A stretch of DNA of 64,000 nt from Minisyncoccota bacterium (GCA_028704295.1 JAQVLF010000001.1:7313-71312), one strand, 5' to 3'; positions 24,952 to 34,313 are shown, numbered from the stretch's first letter. A program made the numbers and translations. Notes: generated by a model from the letters alone, not told the origin.

Positions 24952-26156
24952 ATTGATCCTAAAACTTCAGGAAAGAATATTATAATAATGCCTAGCAAAA
25001 TTAATATTACGCCGGAAATGAATTTAGCAAGCTTCACATATCTTTCTGACTCATTTGCTAAATTAAAAGTAAACACTGCTATCAAAAATATTATAAAATC
25101 ATCTAGCATATAAAATATATCATATATTAAAAGATAAAAATAGTAAGCAGACAATGATATATTGTATGATGTTAATATCTTTGTAAAAGCAACTGGAAGA
25201 CCAAACGAACAAATAAGCTCTATTGAATTAACTCCAGCAGCGACAAAAATAACTCCTCCCAATATTAAAAATATATTTTTTTCTGAACTCACAATCTCTC
25301 TTATCTTTAATAATAGTTTTTGCTGATTTTCAGAAAACCAACTTTTTTTATTTGGATCAATTTCGCAAAGCTTACAAATAACGCCGTCAAAATATTCTTT
25401 CAAAACATAGACTCCCAAAATTATCATTAAAGCTCCGATTGCATATGTGATTAAATCTATATGCGGAAGGATTAAGAATATATTAAACCACGCTCCAATA
25501 AAAAGATAATAGATTATTCCTGAAACTAAAATAAAGACTCCTCCTATTAAAATTAATTTTCTTCTGTCTCCTAATCCGATTAAAATAGCCAACAAAAATG
25601 CAAGTGCTGCCATTGCGCAAGCATTAAATCCGTCAAGAAATCCAAATAAGATTGAAAAAATTAAAGGAGATGCGCTGCTTAAATCAATTTTTCCAATTAA
25701 AGGTAATTCTATTTGCTTTAATTCATTCATTGAAGAAACTTCGCCAACTACGTAAGAATCATTATTCTTTAGCCCGTTGCTCAAATTGAAGTTATTGATG
25801 GCAGCTGATATTTTATCTTCTGATACACCTTTTTGAAAACCAATAAAATAATAGTTTTCTATAAAAATCACAGGGACTCCTCCCCTATGACTTTCATCCA
25901 CACTGTACGTGTCGTAATATGAATTAAGCAAGCTAACAGACTCTTTTTTACTTATTTCAAATTTTTCTATTTGAATATTACTGTTCTCAAGCGAGATATC
26001 TTTTAAAAATTCATTTGCATCACTGCAATGAGGACAAGTTTTGCTATAGAAAAAATCTATATCTACTTTATCATCATTAAGATTAATTTGTGCGTTTGTA
26101 AAATTACAAAAAGAAAATAATCCTAAAAATAATGTTAGAAAAATCTTTTTCATCAT
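24948..26156 (-). CDS. Glutaredoxin-like domain fused to CcdA/DsbD-type membrane domain
   Basis: 402 aa. Signal-like N terminus, thioredoxin fold with FYSKTCPHCSDA (CPHC active site, about residues 40-43), a cis-Pro-type GGVPVIFI, then from about residue 165 six or more membrane helices. DGFNACAMAALAFLLAIL and ELICSFGLPVAFTKIL resemble the paired cysteine helices of CcdA. Probably carries electrons across the membrane to an extracytoplasmic thiol-redox domain. Substrate unknown; the next gene encodes an extracytoplasmic FKBP, which suits a protein-folding role. Confidence 0.82.
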   Translation of the reverse strand: MMKKIFLTLFLGLFSFCNFTNAQINLNDDKVDIDFFYSKTCPHCSDANEFLKDISLENSNIQIEKFEISKKESVSLLNSYYDTYSVDESHRGGVPVIFIENYYFIGFQKGVSEDKISAAINNFNLSNGLKNNDSYVVGEVSSMNELKQIELPLIGKIDLSSASPLIFSILFGFLDGFNACAMAALAFLLAILIGLGDRRKLILIGGVFILVSGIIYYLFIGAWFNIFLILPHIDLITYAIGALMIILGVYVLKEYFDGVICKLCEIDPNKKSWFSENQQKLLLKIREIVSSEKNIFLILGGVIFVAAGVNSIELICSFGLPVAFTKILTSYNISLSAYYFYLLIYDIFYMLDDFIIFLIAVFTFNLANESERYVKLAKFISGVILILLGIIIIFFPEVLGSI

Positions 26157-26632
26157 TTGATTTCTAAAAGCTCAACTTCAAAAGTTAAATTGCTTTTAGG
26201 AGGAATAGTGCCATATCCATTTTCTCCGTAAGCAAGCTCGTATGGAATAAACAATTTTCTTTTTTCTCCCACTTTCATATTAAGCATGCCTTCTTCCCAT
26301 CCTTTAATAACTGAATGGCGTCCTAAGGTAAACTCAAATGGAATTCCTCTATCTAAGCTAGAATCAAACTTTTCTCCATTCTCAAATGTTCCTGTATAAT
26401 GAACAGATAAAGTATCTCCTACCTTTGAAGACTCTCCTTCGCCTTCTTTTAAAACTTCTATATCAACTTTTTTTTCATTTATTTGCATATCGTCTATTGT
26501 AATATTTACAGTTTCTCCTTCTTCATTGTTGTTAACTTCTTCTTTTCTTGTAAAAGATTGGAAGACAAAATACATCAAAACAATAAATAAGACTATTAAT
26601 AATATATTTTTAATTAGATTTTGTCTGTTCAT
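26153..26632 (-). CDS. FKBP-type peptidyl-prolyl isomerase, membrane-anchored
   Basis: 159 aa. N-terminal anchor (about residues 9-26), then FKBP domain from about 70: LSVHYTGTFENGEKFDSSLDRG, VIKGWEEGMLNMKVGEKRKL, IPYELAYG. Extracytoplasmic protein folding. ATGA overlaps on both sides. Confidence 0.95.
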   Translation of the reverse strand: MNRQNLIKNILLIVLFIVLMYFVFQSFTRKEEVNNNEEGETVNITIDDMQINEKKVDIEVLKEGEGESSKVGDTLSVHYTGTFENGEKFDSSLDRGIPFEFTLGRHSVIKGWEEGMLNMKVGEKRKLFIPYELAYGENGYGTIPPKSNLTFEVELLEIK

Positions 26633-27453
26633 TTTATTGAATATGTCACATATACGTTAACTGTAATCGCATTCTGTCCTGCTGCTATTGGTTCCCCTGC
26701 TTCCATAGTTTTTACACCATAAATTATTCCATAATCATTATCAGAATAACTAACTGGACTGCCTAATGACAAGTTTAAGCCCTGTGCAATACTTTCTGCT
26801 TTTTCTCCAGCTTTTTTAATTGCTAAGTCTCTTGCCTCCTTGACATAAGCATCTTTATTACCCACTTCAAAGGTTAAATCGCTTACAGTATTTGCTCCTG
26901 CATTGAGAGCTGAACTAATAATGCTTTCTATATTATCAACATCCATTTTTATCTCAATCACCTCTTTAACCTTGTAAGATGAAATTGTAATTCCTTTCGC
27001 CTGTTTCTGGTATTGAGGTTCGATTGAAAATTCTACTGTTTTAATATTTTCAGATAAGACGCCCTCCCCCTGAGCAAAATTAATAATATTTGTTGCTTTT
27101 CTTAAACTTTCTGCAGTTGCTTCTTTTAGAGAAGTTCCTGTTGTTTCTATTCCAACATTAACTATTGCAATATCAGGAGTTGCATAAACCGTAGAGCTTG
27201 CACTAACTGTAATATTTCCTTTTTCTTGATTTGTGACGACTTCGCCCTGGCCTTGAGTTTTTGAAATAAGGCTATAAATGGTAGAAAATGATAAAATTAC
27301 TAAGAATATGCTGAAAATAATAGCTGCTAATTTAAGACTACCATCCAAATTATTTTCTTTCCTATAAACCGGCTTAATAGGCATTTGAGGCTGCGTTCTA
27401 GGCACGCTATTTATTGGATCTGGACTAATTGGTCGATTAAAATTTTCTTCCAT
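26629..27453 (-). CDS. SIMPL-domain (DUF541) membrane protein 1
   Basis: 274 aa. Proline-rich start, one anchor near residue 45-65, then the SIMPL domain with ITVSASSTVYATPDIAIVNVGIETTG and YKVKEVIEIKMDVDN. Extracytoplasmic, biochemical role not settled. One of three paralogues in the window. Confidence 0.88.
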   Translation of the reverse strand: MEENFNRPISPDPINSVPRTQPQMPIKPVYRKENNLDGSLKLAAIIFSIFLVILSFSTIYSLISKTQGQGEVVTNQEKGNITVSASSTVYATPDIAIVNVGIETTGTSLKEATAESLRKATNIINFAQGEGVLSENIKTVEFSIEPQYQKQAKGITISSYKVKEVIEIKMDVDNIESIISSALNAGANTVSDLTFEVGNKDAYVKEARDLAIKKAGEKAESIAQGLNLSLGSPVSYSDNDYGIIYGVKTMEAGEPIAAGQNAITVNVYVTYSIK

Positions 27454-27463
27454 AAAATTATTA

Positions 27464-27790
27464 TTAACTTATTATTGATCCAGGGGCGACTTTATCCTCT
27501 GGTTTTAGAATTATTGGCTTGTCTTCATCCTTTACAAAAAGAATCATACCTTGACTTTCAATTCCAAAAATTGTTCTTGGCTCTAAATTTGTAATTATTA
27601 CAACTTGGCTGCCTATTAAATAAGAAGGCTCATAGTATTCAGCTACTCCCGAAACAACCGTTCTTTTCTCTTCTCCTAAATCAACTTCTAACTTTAATAG
27701 CTTATGAGAATCCTCTACTTTTTCTGCTGACAAAATCTCAGCGATTCTAAGGTCCATTTTTTTGAACTCCTCAAATGAAATATTTTCCAT
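27464..27790 (-). CDS. Stand-alone tRNA-binding domain (MetRS C-terminal/Trbp111-like)
   Basis: 108 aa OB-fold. FEEFKKMDLRIAEI, EKVEDSHKLLKLEVDLG, RTVVSGVAEYY and GIESQGMIL are the EMAPII/Trbp111 motifs. In other bacteria this domain is the C terminus of MetRS; here it is free. Might act in trans with a MetRS encoded elsewhere. Confidence 0.93.
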   Translation of the reverse strand: MENISFEEFKKMDLRIAEILSAEKVEDSHKLLKLEVDLGEEKRTVVSGVAEYYEPSYLIGSQVVIITNLEPRTIFGIESQGMILFVKDEDKPIILKPEDKVAPGSIIS

Positions 27791-27833
27791 AATGATTATA
27801 TTATATTATCTTAAATTATTTTTTTCAAGCTAC

Positions 27834-28355
27834 TTATCTTAACTTGAAACTTCTATAAGTTTCCTCAAATATCGGTTTTGTAGTTTCCCAATTTGATTCA
27901 AGACTATTCAAACTGACAACGAAATATGTATCGCTTACCCCCTTTCTTAATGCCATTGCTATTATATATTCATTTTCATTTTCAAATACTTTAGCAATGA
28001 TAATATGAAAAGATCCTTCGTCTTTTTCTTCTAAAATTTCCACGTTTTCAGATGATTCTTTGACTTTTGCTTTTATGTAATCAAAATATTGCTTTGGGCT
28101 TCTTCCCTTCAGTTCTTCACTTATAAGAAATACATATGACTTAAATGGATTATCTCCATTATTCTCACTTACATTTAAAAAGGCTATAGGTCCTAATTCA
28201 TTTGTTTCTTGCCATCCTTCTGGAATCTTAAAGGAATATCCTTGCATAGCGTAATATCCCTCTTTAACATCTAATTTATCAATGCTCTTCCCATAAAAAA
28301 AGCATAACACTCCAAATATTAAAATTAATGCCATCAATATTGTTTTCTTTATCAT
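27834..28355 (-). CDS. Membrane-anchored PsbP/DcrB-like protein
   Basis: 173 aa. N-terminal helix (about 4-20), then an alpha-beta domain starting YSFKIPEGWQET and ending EETYRSFKL, the pattern of PsbP-fold 'Ψ-GW' lipoproteins. Start at 28355. Role unknown. Divergent from nagZ. Confidence 0.6.
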   Translation of the reverse strand: MIKKTILMALILIFGVLCFFYGKSIDKLDVKEGYYAMQGYSFKIPEGWQETNELGPIAFLNVSENNGDNPFKSYVFLISEELKGRSPKQYFDYIKAKVKESSENVEILEEKDEGSFHIIIAKVFENENEYIIAMALRKGVSDTYFVVSLNSLESNWETTKPIFEETYRSFKLR

Positions 28356-28417
28356 AGCTTGTTTATTATATTTATCTTTACTATAATATAACAATAAATA
28401 GTTTAATATTCAATCTC

Positions 28418-29551
28418 ATGAGTAAAAGAAATTTAATTTTAACCATAATTGTAGGAATTGTTATTATAGCTAGTATAATGATATTAGTAAATAAAAAAGA
28501 GGTTAATTCTGTCTCCCTAGATGAAAAAATTGGACAAATGCTTATATTGGGATTTAGAGGACTAGAAGTTAATGAGTCTTCTAAAATAATTAATGATATC
28601 AACAAATACAATATAGGCGGGGTAATACTTTTTGATTATGATGTCCCATCAAAAACATGGAATAGAAATATTGAGAGCCCAAATCAAACTAAAAAATTAA
28701 TTGAGGATATAAGAAATTTAACAAGGGGTGATTTGGTCGTAGCAGTTGATGCAGAGGGAGGATACGTAAATAGATTAAAATCCAAATATGGCTTCGCTCA
28801 AATAGACAGCGCCCAAAAAATGGGAGAAGGAGAAAAAGAACAAACCTTCTTGAAAGCTTCCCCCTTAGGGTTAGAATTAAATTATTTAGGATTTAATCTC
28901 AATTTTGCCCCAGTAGTTGATGTTAATATAAATCCTGATAATCCAGCAATTGGATATTTAGAAAGATCGTTTAATAATGATCCCGAAAAAGTTTATGAAC
29001 ATGCAGATGCTTTTATTGATACAATGCATGAATATAATATTGCAACTGCAATCAAGCATTTCCCAGGTCATGGAAGCTCAAAAGATGACAGCCACTTAGG
29101 ACTAGTTGATGTCACTAATACATATGACAAAGAAAAAGAACTTTTACCTTATAAAAAATTAATTGAGGATAATAAATTGGATATGATCATGACTGCACAT
29201 GTTATGAATCAAAACATTGATAGTGAAAATCCTGCAACATTATCCCCTATTTTCCTTGAGGATATTTTAAGAAATGAATTAGGATATAATGGAATTATTG
29301 TATCAGATGATATGCAGATGGGTGCTATTATTGATAACTTTGGCTTTGATGAAGCGATTATAAAGGCAATTAATGCAGGATGCAATCTTTTAATATTTTC
29401 AAATAACAATAATAGAGAATATGACGAAGACATAGCTCAAAAAGCAGTTAATGTAATTAAAAAAGCCGCTCAAAACGGACAAATATCTGAAGAAACTATA
29501 AACGATTCATATAATAAAATTCAAGCATTGAAACAAAAATACGGAATTTAA
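28418..29551 (+). CDS. nagZ: Beta-N-acetylhexosaminidase-like GH3 protein
   Basis: 377 aa. N-terminal membrane anchor (residues about 6-24), so extracytoplasmic. KHFPGHGSSKDDSH is the GH3 N-acetylglucosaminidase acid/base Asp-His motif, and VSDDMQMGAI holds the nucleophile. Likely trims muropeptides or scavenged glycans. Confidence 0.92.
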   Translation: MSKRNLILTIIVGIVIIASIMILVNKKEVNSVSLDEKIGQMLILGFRGLEVNESSKIINDINKYNIGGVILFDYDVPSKTWNRNIESPNQTKKLIEDIRNLTRGDLVVAVDAEGGYVNRLKSKYGFAQIDSAQKMGEGEKEQTFLKASPLGLELNYLGFNLNFAPVVDVNINPDNPAIGYLERSFNNDPEKVYEHADAFIDTMHEYNIATAIKHFPGHGSSKDDSHLGLVDVTNTYDKEKELLPYKKLIEDNKLDMIMTAHVMNQNIDSENPATLSPIFLEDILRNELGYNGIIVSDDMQMGAIIDNFGFDEAIIKAINAGCNLLIFSNNNNREYDEDIAQKAVNVIKKAAQNGQISEETINDSYNKIQALKQKYGI

Positions 29552-29565
29552 AAAGAGGAATGCTT

Positions 29566-29643
29566 TTAAAATTTTCCTCCTAATATTATAACAATTGTCA
29601 GCACTATTGCCGCTACCAAACAGAATAAGTCTTCCGCATCCAT
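29566..29643 (-). CDS. Micro membrane protein (25 aa)
   Basis: MDAEDLFCLVAAIVLTIVII then LGGKF: one transmembrane helix. A TTGACT-17-TATATT promoter (29660-29688) ends about 16 bp before the ATG, and a terminator-like GAGGAA/TTCCTC stem with T5 overlaps its 3' end (about 29552-29580). A complete little transcription unit, so probably real. Confidence 0.55.
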   Translation of the reverse strand: MDAEDLFCLVAAIVLTIVIILGGKF

Positions 29644-29659
29644 TCTAGTCACTATTTTT

Positions 29660-29688
29660 AATATAGCAACCCTATCTTTTTTAGTCAA
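29660..29688 (-). promoter_or_regulatory. Promoter of the 25-aa micro-gene
   Basis: Minus strand TTGACT (29683-29688), 17 bp, TATATT (29660-29665), starting exactly at the patatin gene stop. Confidence 0.55.
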
Positions 29689-30510
29689 TTATAATTTGTA
29701 AATTCCAGAAATTTCTTCTTCTATTCCTACTGACTTTTTAATTGCACTTAATCTTTCTTTAGTAGATCTTTCTCCTTCCTCGATAGCATCAAACGTCTTG
29801 CCTTGGAATATTTTATGAATTCCTAAAATGCCATAATCTTCAAAATATGGATCAATCAAAACATCGCATTCTTTTAATTCATATTCTGATAAGCGATGCT
29901 GCATGATTGCAAAAGATCTTTCTGTCATCGAGTATATATTCTTTTTTTTTGTATTCATTACTTTATCTTCTATTCTTACTCCAATAACAACATCTGCTCC
30001 CATTTCTTTTAACGCCTTAATTGGTACTGGAGAAGATAGACCTCCATCACAAAGTTCTCTTTTGCCGCAATCAACAAGCTCAAACACAAAAGGAACAGCC
30101 ATGCTTGCTCTAACCGCGAGAGCGATATTCCCATTTTTTATCCTCACTTCTTCTCCCGTATTATAATCAGTGGCGATAACACACATTGGAATACTAAGAT
30201 CTTTAAATCTTTTATCTTCAAATTTATTTTCGAAAAAATTAATTATTTTTTTTCCTTTAATCAATCCTCCTTTCAAAGATATATCAAGAAGCGATCTAAT
30301 CTTATGAAAATCAGTCAAAGTCTCTTCTACTTTTTTAGTATCCTTATATAAAGAATAAAGAGACCCTACAACTGCTCCAGCCGAAGATCCTGCAATAAAA
30401 TCAATAGGAATATTATTTTCCTCGAGCACCTTTAAAACTCCAATATGAGCATAACCTTTTGCCCCACCAGAACCTAAGGCTATACCAACTTTTTTTCTTT
30501 TTGTTTCCAT
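29689..30510 (-). CDS. Patatin-like phospholipase (RssA type)
   Basis: 273 aa. Oxyanion loop GSGGAKGYAHIGVL, nucleophile GSSAG (GxSxG), catalytic aspartate in CDGGLSSP. Cytoplasmic lipid acyl hydrolase. TATAAT 8 bp before the ATG. In CPR bacteria, which usually lack full lipid synthesis, such enzymes may process host-derived lipids (inference). Confidence 0.93.
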   Translation of the reverse strand: METKRKKVGIALGSGGAKGYAHIGVLKVLEENNIPIDFIAGSSAGAVVGSLYSLYKDTKKVEETLTDFHKIRSLLDISLKGGLIKGKKIINFFENKFEDKRFKDLSIPMCVIATDYNTGEEVRIKNGNIALAVRASMAVPFVFELVDCGKRELCDGGLSSPVPIKALKEMGADVVIGVRIEDKVMNTKKKNIYSMTERSFAIMQHRLSEYELKECDVLIDPYFEDYGILGIHKIFQGKTFDAIEEGERSTKERLSAIKKSVGIEEEISGIYKL

Positions 30511-30540
30511 TGACTTTAATTATATCAGAATCGAATGTAT

Positions 30541-30571
30541 AAAAAAAGAGACCTGTGTAACTTTACGTCTC
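30541..30571 (-). terminator. Terminator with nested hairpin
   Basis: Minus strand GAGAC, inner GTAA/TTAC hairpin, GTCTC, then T7. It ends the transcript of the 30674-31171 gene after a 100-nt GC-richer 3' UTR. Confidence 0.75.
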
Positions 30572-30673
30572 ACATTATTTGGTCTCGGACGAATATTAGC
30601 GTCGCCCTTTAGGAGGCTCCCACTGTTCCGTGTGCATTAATGATTTGAAAGAACGAATTAGCTCTTATAAGTC
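30572..30673 (-). other. Structured GC-richer 3' UTR
   Basis: No gene. Contains a GACG/CGTC hairpin (about 30588-30605) and a GGGAGCCTCC segment between the hypothetical gene and its terminator. It could carry a small RNA processed from the mRNA; nothing recognised. Confidence 0.3.
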
Positions 30674-31171
30674 TTATCTGAATATATTTTGTAGGGGGAG
30701 GAAGATATTCTCAAGCCCCTCCCGGTTCATCCTCTCGGCATAATCGGATAAGGTCTCGATTTGAGTCAAATATCTTCCTTCTTGGCCTTTGATAAAAGTT
30801 ATTATGACTCCTCCCTCCTTGCATTGTCTTGGAAGCGAGTTAAAAATTTCTTTAGAACCAACTTTGAAAATATTTCCAAGTTCTTTCACGTCTTCCTCTA
30901 TAAAGTGCCACCACACTTTATTAAAAACGTCCTTGTCACTTTTAGGTAGCCGCATAAATATTTCAACTTTGTAAGTTCCCTGATCGTAATATCTTGTTCC
31001 CTTATAAATAGGTTTTCCTCGTCTAATAAAAACAATAAGTATGTACCCTATAAGAGAAAGAAGAACTAATGTACATAAATCATTGTGAAGGTACTCTCCC
31101 ATAACAGTTAATATAACTGCCACAATAAACCAAATTAATCCAACTCTGAGCGCGCTCATATAATCATTCAC
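30674..31171 (-). CDS. Hypothetical membrane protein (165 aa)
   Basis: Two membrane helices at the N terminus (about residues 8-50), an RRGKP turn, then a soluble domain of about 110 aa rich in charged residues ending ENIFLPLQNIFR. Not recognised. Base composition is richer in G+C than its neighbours, like the other orphan stretches at 3.9 and 11.4 kb, which may mean recent arrival. Start 31171 or 31159. Confidence 0.6.
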   Translation of the reverse strand: MNDYMSALRVGLIWFIVAVILTVMGEYLHNDLCTLVLLSLIGYILIVFIRRGKPIYKGTRYYDQGTYKVEIFMRLPKSDKDVFNKVWWHFIEEDVKELGNIFKVGSKEIFNSLPRQCKEGGVIITFIKGQEGRYLTQIETLSDYAERMNREGLENIFLPLQNIFR

Positions 31172-31198
31172 TCCAAATATATAATCGACAAATTAGTC

Positions 31199-32410
31199 TT
31201 AATTGTCAATATTTTGCCCCATTACTGCTCCAGTTGTAAAACACATTTGAAGATTAAAGCCCCCTGTTTCTCCATTCAAGTCAATAACCTCTCCTGCAAA
31301 ATATAAATTATGAATAATTTTAGATTTCATTGTTTTAGAATCAATTTCTTTTAGAGAAACTCCTCCTTTTGTTACCATTGCTTTTTCAAAACCTAAAAGA
31401 CCAACAACATTTAATTCTATCTTTTTTAGATTATTTATAAGTTTTCTTCTTCCTTCTTTTGTAATATTTCTGCAAATAGTTTCTTTTTGAATATCCGAAA
31501 AATTCAAAATAATTAGGAGCAGCTTGGAAGGAATAATTTTTTCCAAAGTATTATAAATTGTTTTTTTGTAATTTTCCTCGATTGAATTCACAATATTTTT
31601 TTCTAATTCTTCAATATTTTTTAATGGAAATAAATCTAAATATATTTTATCTTTAGATTTTATTCTTTCGCTTAAATTTAATATTATGGGACCACTTATG
31701 CCAAAATGAGTAAATAATACGTCTCCAATAATTTGTTTTTCGTTATTTAGTTTAATCCCTGCGTTATACAAAGTTAGTCCTTTCAAAAGACTTACCCATT
31801 TTTCTTTTATCTCGATCGGTGTTAAGGCAGGTTTCAATTCAGTAATAGTATGACCCATTTTTTGAGCAAATAAATATCCATCGCCAGTAGAGCCAGTCAT
31901 TGGATACGATTTTCCTCCGGTTGAAATTAAGTAATTTTGAGCAGATATTTCTGAACTATTTTTGAGTACAATACTTTTTATTATTTTATCTTCTAATATA
32001 AAATTAGAAACTTCTCTATTTAATATAATTTTAACATCGTACTTATTTAATTCTTTTCTAAAAAAACTCAAAACATCTTTTGATTTTTCTGATTTAGGAT
32101 AAACTTTATTATCTTCAATTTTTAAATCTAACCCATTCTCGCTAAAAAAATCCATCGTTTCTTTCACTCCAAAAGATGATAAAGGAGATAATAGAAAGTC
32201 TCCTTGTTTACCAAATTTTAAAGCAAACTCTCTATTGGTTAAATTAGTATGAGTCAGATTGCATCTTCCTCCACCAGTTAAAAGCAGCTTGCTGCCAAGC
32301 TCTTTATTCTTTTCAAGCAAAATGACTTTCTTTCCATTTTTAGCAGCCATTATTCCTGCCATCATTCCCGCAGGACCTCCTCCAATAATGCATAGATCAT
32401 ACTTAGGCAT
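31199..32410 (-). CDS. BaiN/HI0933-family flavoprotein
   Basis: 403 aa. FAD dinucleotide motif IIGGGPAGMMAGI, then TGGGRCNLTH and YLISTGGKSYPMTGSTGDG, ending GGFNLQMCFTTGAVMGQNI, all family marks. Putative NAD(P)/FAD oxidoreductase; physiological substrate unknown. Start at 32410 (MPKYDLCII) gives an 8-bp overlap with ychF. Confidence 0.93.
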   Translation of the reverse strand: MPKYDLCIIGGGPAGMMAGIMAAKNGKKVILLEKNKELGSKLLLTGGGRCNLTHTNLTNREFALKFGKQGDFLLSPLSSFGVKETMDFFSENGLDLKIEDNKVYPKSEKSKDVLSFFRKELNKYDVKIILNREVSNFILEDKIIKSIVLKNSSEISAQNYLISTGGKSYPMTGSTGDGYLFAQKMGHTITELKPALTPIEIKEKWVSLLKGLTLYNAGIKLNNEKQIIGDVLFTHFGISGPIILNLSERIKSKDKIYLDLFPLKNIEELEKNIVNSIEENYKKTIYNTLEKIIPSKLLLIILNFSDIQKETICRNITKEGRRKLINNLKKIELNVVGLLGFEKAMVTKGGVSLKEIDSKTMKSKIIHNLYFAGEVIDLNGETGGFNLQMCFTTGAVMGQNIDN

Positions 32411-33470
32411 TGCTTTTAATTTCAATTACATCTCCATCTTGAACAACATATTCTTTTCCCTCTGTCCTAATTAAACCTTTTGCCCTTGCTAGAGCAAAAG
32501 TTTTGGAATCATATAAATCCTTCCAGCTAACTACCTCTGCTTTAATGAATTTTTCTTTAAAGTCAGTATGAATTACTCCTCCTGCATCAGGAGCTAAGCT
32601 GCCTTCTTCTAAAGTCCATGCTCTTGTTTCGTCTTCTCCTGTGGTTAAAAAAGTAATTAAGCCTAAGACTTCGTAACTTTTTTTAATGAGAAGATCTAAT
32701 TTGGAATTTCCTAATCCAAGCTCCTTTCTTTCTTCATTATTTAACCCTTCTAAATCTAATTCTTCTTTGATATTGATTACGATGTAATCCCAATTATTCT
32801 TATTAAAAATATTCATAACGTCCGAAGGTATTTCGTCTTCCTCCCCGTTTAAAAGATAAACTCTTTTTTTCAAAGTTAAGAGCTGATATTGTTTTAATAT
32901 ATCTATATCCTCCAAAGAAAAATTCTGATCAATTAAAACTTTTCCCTCTTCAAGAAAGATTCGCGCTCTCTTAAGCAATTCTAATTCTTTCTCATCTTCT
33001 TTTCTTGCACCGGCTCTCATTTTCTTTTGGACAGCCTCTATTCTCTTATCAACAGTGTTCAAATCTTTCAAAGCCATTTCCATATCCAAAATCTCCTTAT
33101 CTTCAAAAGGATTAATATAGGGCCTTGTGTTGATAACATTATTGTCTTTAAAACATCTCAAAACATAGAGGATAGCATCAACTTCTCTGATATTGGCTAA
33201 AAATTGATTGCCTAGTCCCTCTCCTTTATTAGCTCCTTCAACAAGCCCTGCAATATCAACAAACTCTATTGTTGTATAAATTTTCTTCTTGGATTTCATT
33301 AAGTCTCCCAACATATCAACTCGTTCATCAGGAACAGCTGTTACTCCAACATTTGGATCAATTGTACAAAAAGGATAATTAGCACAATCAACCTGTTTTT
33401 TTGTAATAGCTCTGAAAAGAGTAGATTTGCCGACATTCGGAAATCCAACAATTCCAATATGCAATGACAT
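32403..33470 (-). CDS. ychF: Ribosome-binding ATPase YchF
   Basis: 355 aa. G1 GFPNVGKSTLF, G3 DIAGLVEGANKGEGLGNQFL, coiled-coil insertion, and C-terminal TGS domain ending in GDVIEIKSNA. Obg-family translation factor. TAATAT lies near the start, so it is probably leaderless. Confidence 0.97.
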   Translation of the reverse strand: MSLHIGIVGFPNVGKSTLFRAITKKQVDCANYPFCTIDPNVGVTAVPDERVDMLGDLMKSKKKIYTTIEFVDIAGLVEGANKGEGLGNQFLANIREVDAILYVLRCFKDNNVINTRPYINPFEDKEILDMEMALKDLNTVDKRIEAVQKKMRAGARKEDEKELELLKRARIFLEEGKVLIDQNFSLEDIDILKQYQLLTLKKRVYLLNGEEDEIPSDVMNIFNKNNWDYIVINIKEELDLEGLNNEERKELGLGNSKLDLLIKKSYEVLGLITFLTTGEDETRAWTLEEGSLAPDAGGVIHTDFKEKFIKAEVVSWKDLYDSKTFALARAKGLIRTEGKEYVVQDGDVIEIKSNA

Positions 33471-33501
33471 AGGCAAATATTATCTTTAATGGGGAGAAAA
33501 G

Positions 33502-34308
33502 TCAATTAATCAAAAGCTTTGCCTCCTCTTTCAATGCTTTTAAATAATCATCTTTTATTTTATATTTTTTAAGCGATCTAACTTTGTCTAAATTTTTAAT
33601 TAAAAGTAGATCCTCCTTCACAAAAATATCGATATAATTTTTGTTAAAGGAAGGCAAAATTGTAATTGGATAAAGCTTTCTTTCATCTATTATGCTTTCA
33701 AGTCCATGCTCAACCGGATATTTCCAACCTAAAAGTTTTATTTTTTTACATTTGGCATATCTAACAGCATTTTCTGTGAATTTTTCGTTTGTGACGACCA
33801 TAGCTTCTACATTTTTATTTAATGAATTGTTCCTAAGATCATCTAAAACTGCAAAGCTTTTTAAAATAACATTCACATCTACCCTATCTCCTGTCGCATT
33901 CCTATATTTACATTCCCCTATATATTCAACCTCGTTATTTTTTGCTATAAAATCTATTTCATAAACAATGCATCTCCCTTTAACCATTTTATTATTAATT
34001 ACTCTAAACCCCAATTCTTCAAAAATTCTTTTTATATATTTTTCAAAGACAAAACCTTCCGGTCCTATTCTTTTAATCGCATACTTTAAATCAAATCTTA
34101 AGGCAGAGGCTTTTTCTTCCTTATTTAATTTTTGTTTAACCAGCTTATAAATATCGAAAGTGGAAATATTCGAGTATATTTCTTTTTTTATCTCCTTAGT
34201 AATTTTATGAGCTACATCTAAATCAGCTCCGCTTTTAACAAGAGAATTATATATTTTTTTAGAAGAAAACGGTTCTTTTTCACCCAAAGAATTGATAATA
34301 TTTACCAT
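33502..34308 (-). CDS. ATP-cone domain fused to Mrr-like restriction endonuclease
   Basis: 268 aa. Residues about 1-90 match an ATP-cone (EPFSSKKIYNSLVKSGAD, then an FDIYKLV region), the nucleotide-sensing domain of ribonucleotide reductases and NrdR. Residues about 95-200 form a PD-(D/E)XK fold: VYEIDFIAK...GECKYRN gives D, E and K of the site. C-terminal about 60 aa uncharacterised. Probably a DNA endonuclease controlled by (d)ATP level. No methylase gene is nearby, so not an ordinary restriction system. Confidence 0.82.
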   Translation of the reverse strand: MVNIINSLGEKEPFSSKKIYNSLVKSGADLDVAHKITKEIKKEIYSNISTFDIYKLVKQKLNKEEKASALRFDLKYAIKRIGPEGFVFEKYIKRIFEELGFRVINNKMVKGRCIVYEIDFIAKNNEVEYIGECKYRNATGDRVDVNVILKSFAVLDDLRNNSLNKNVEAMVVTNEKFTENAVRYAKCKKIKLLGWKYPVEHGLESIIDERKLYPITILPSFNKNYIDIFVKEDLLLIKNLDKVRSLKKYKIKDDYLKALKEEAKLLIN

Positions 34309-34313
34309 AAAAA

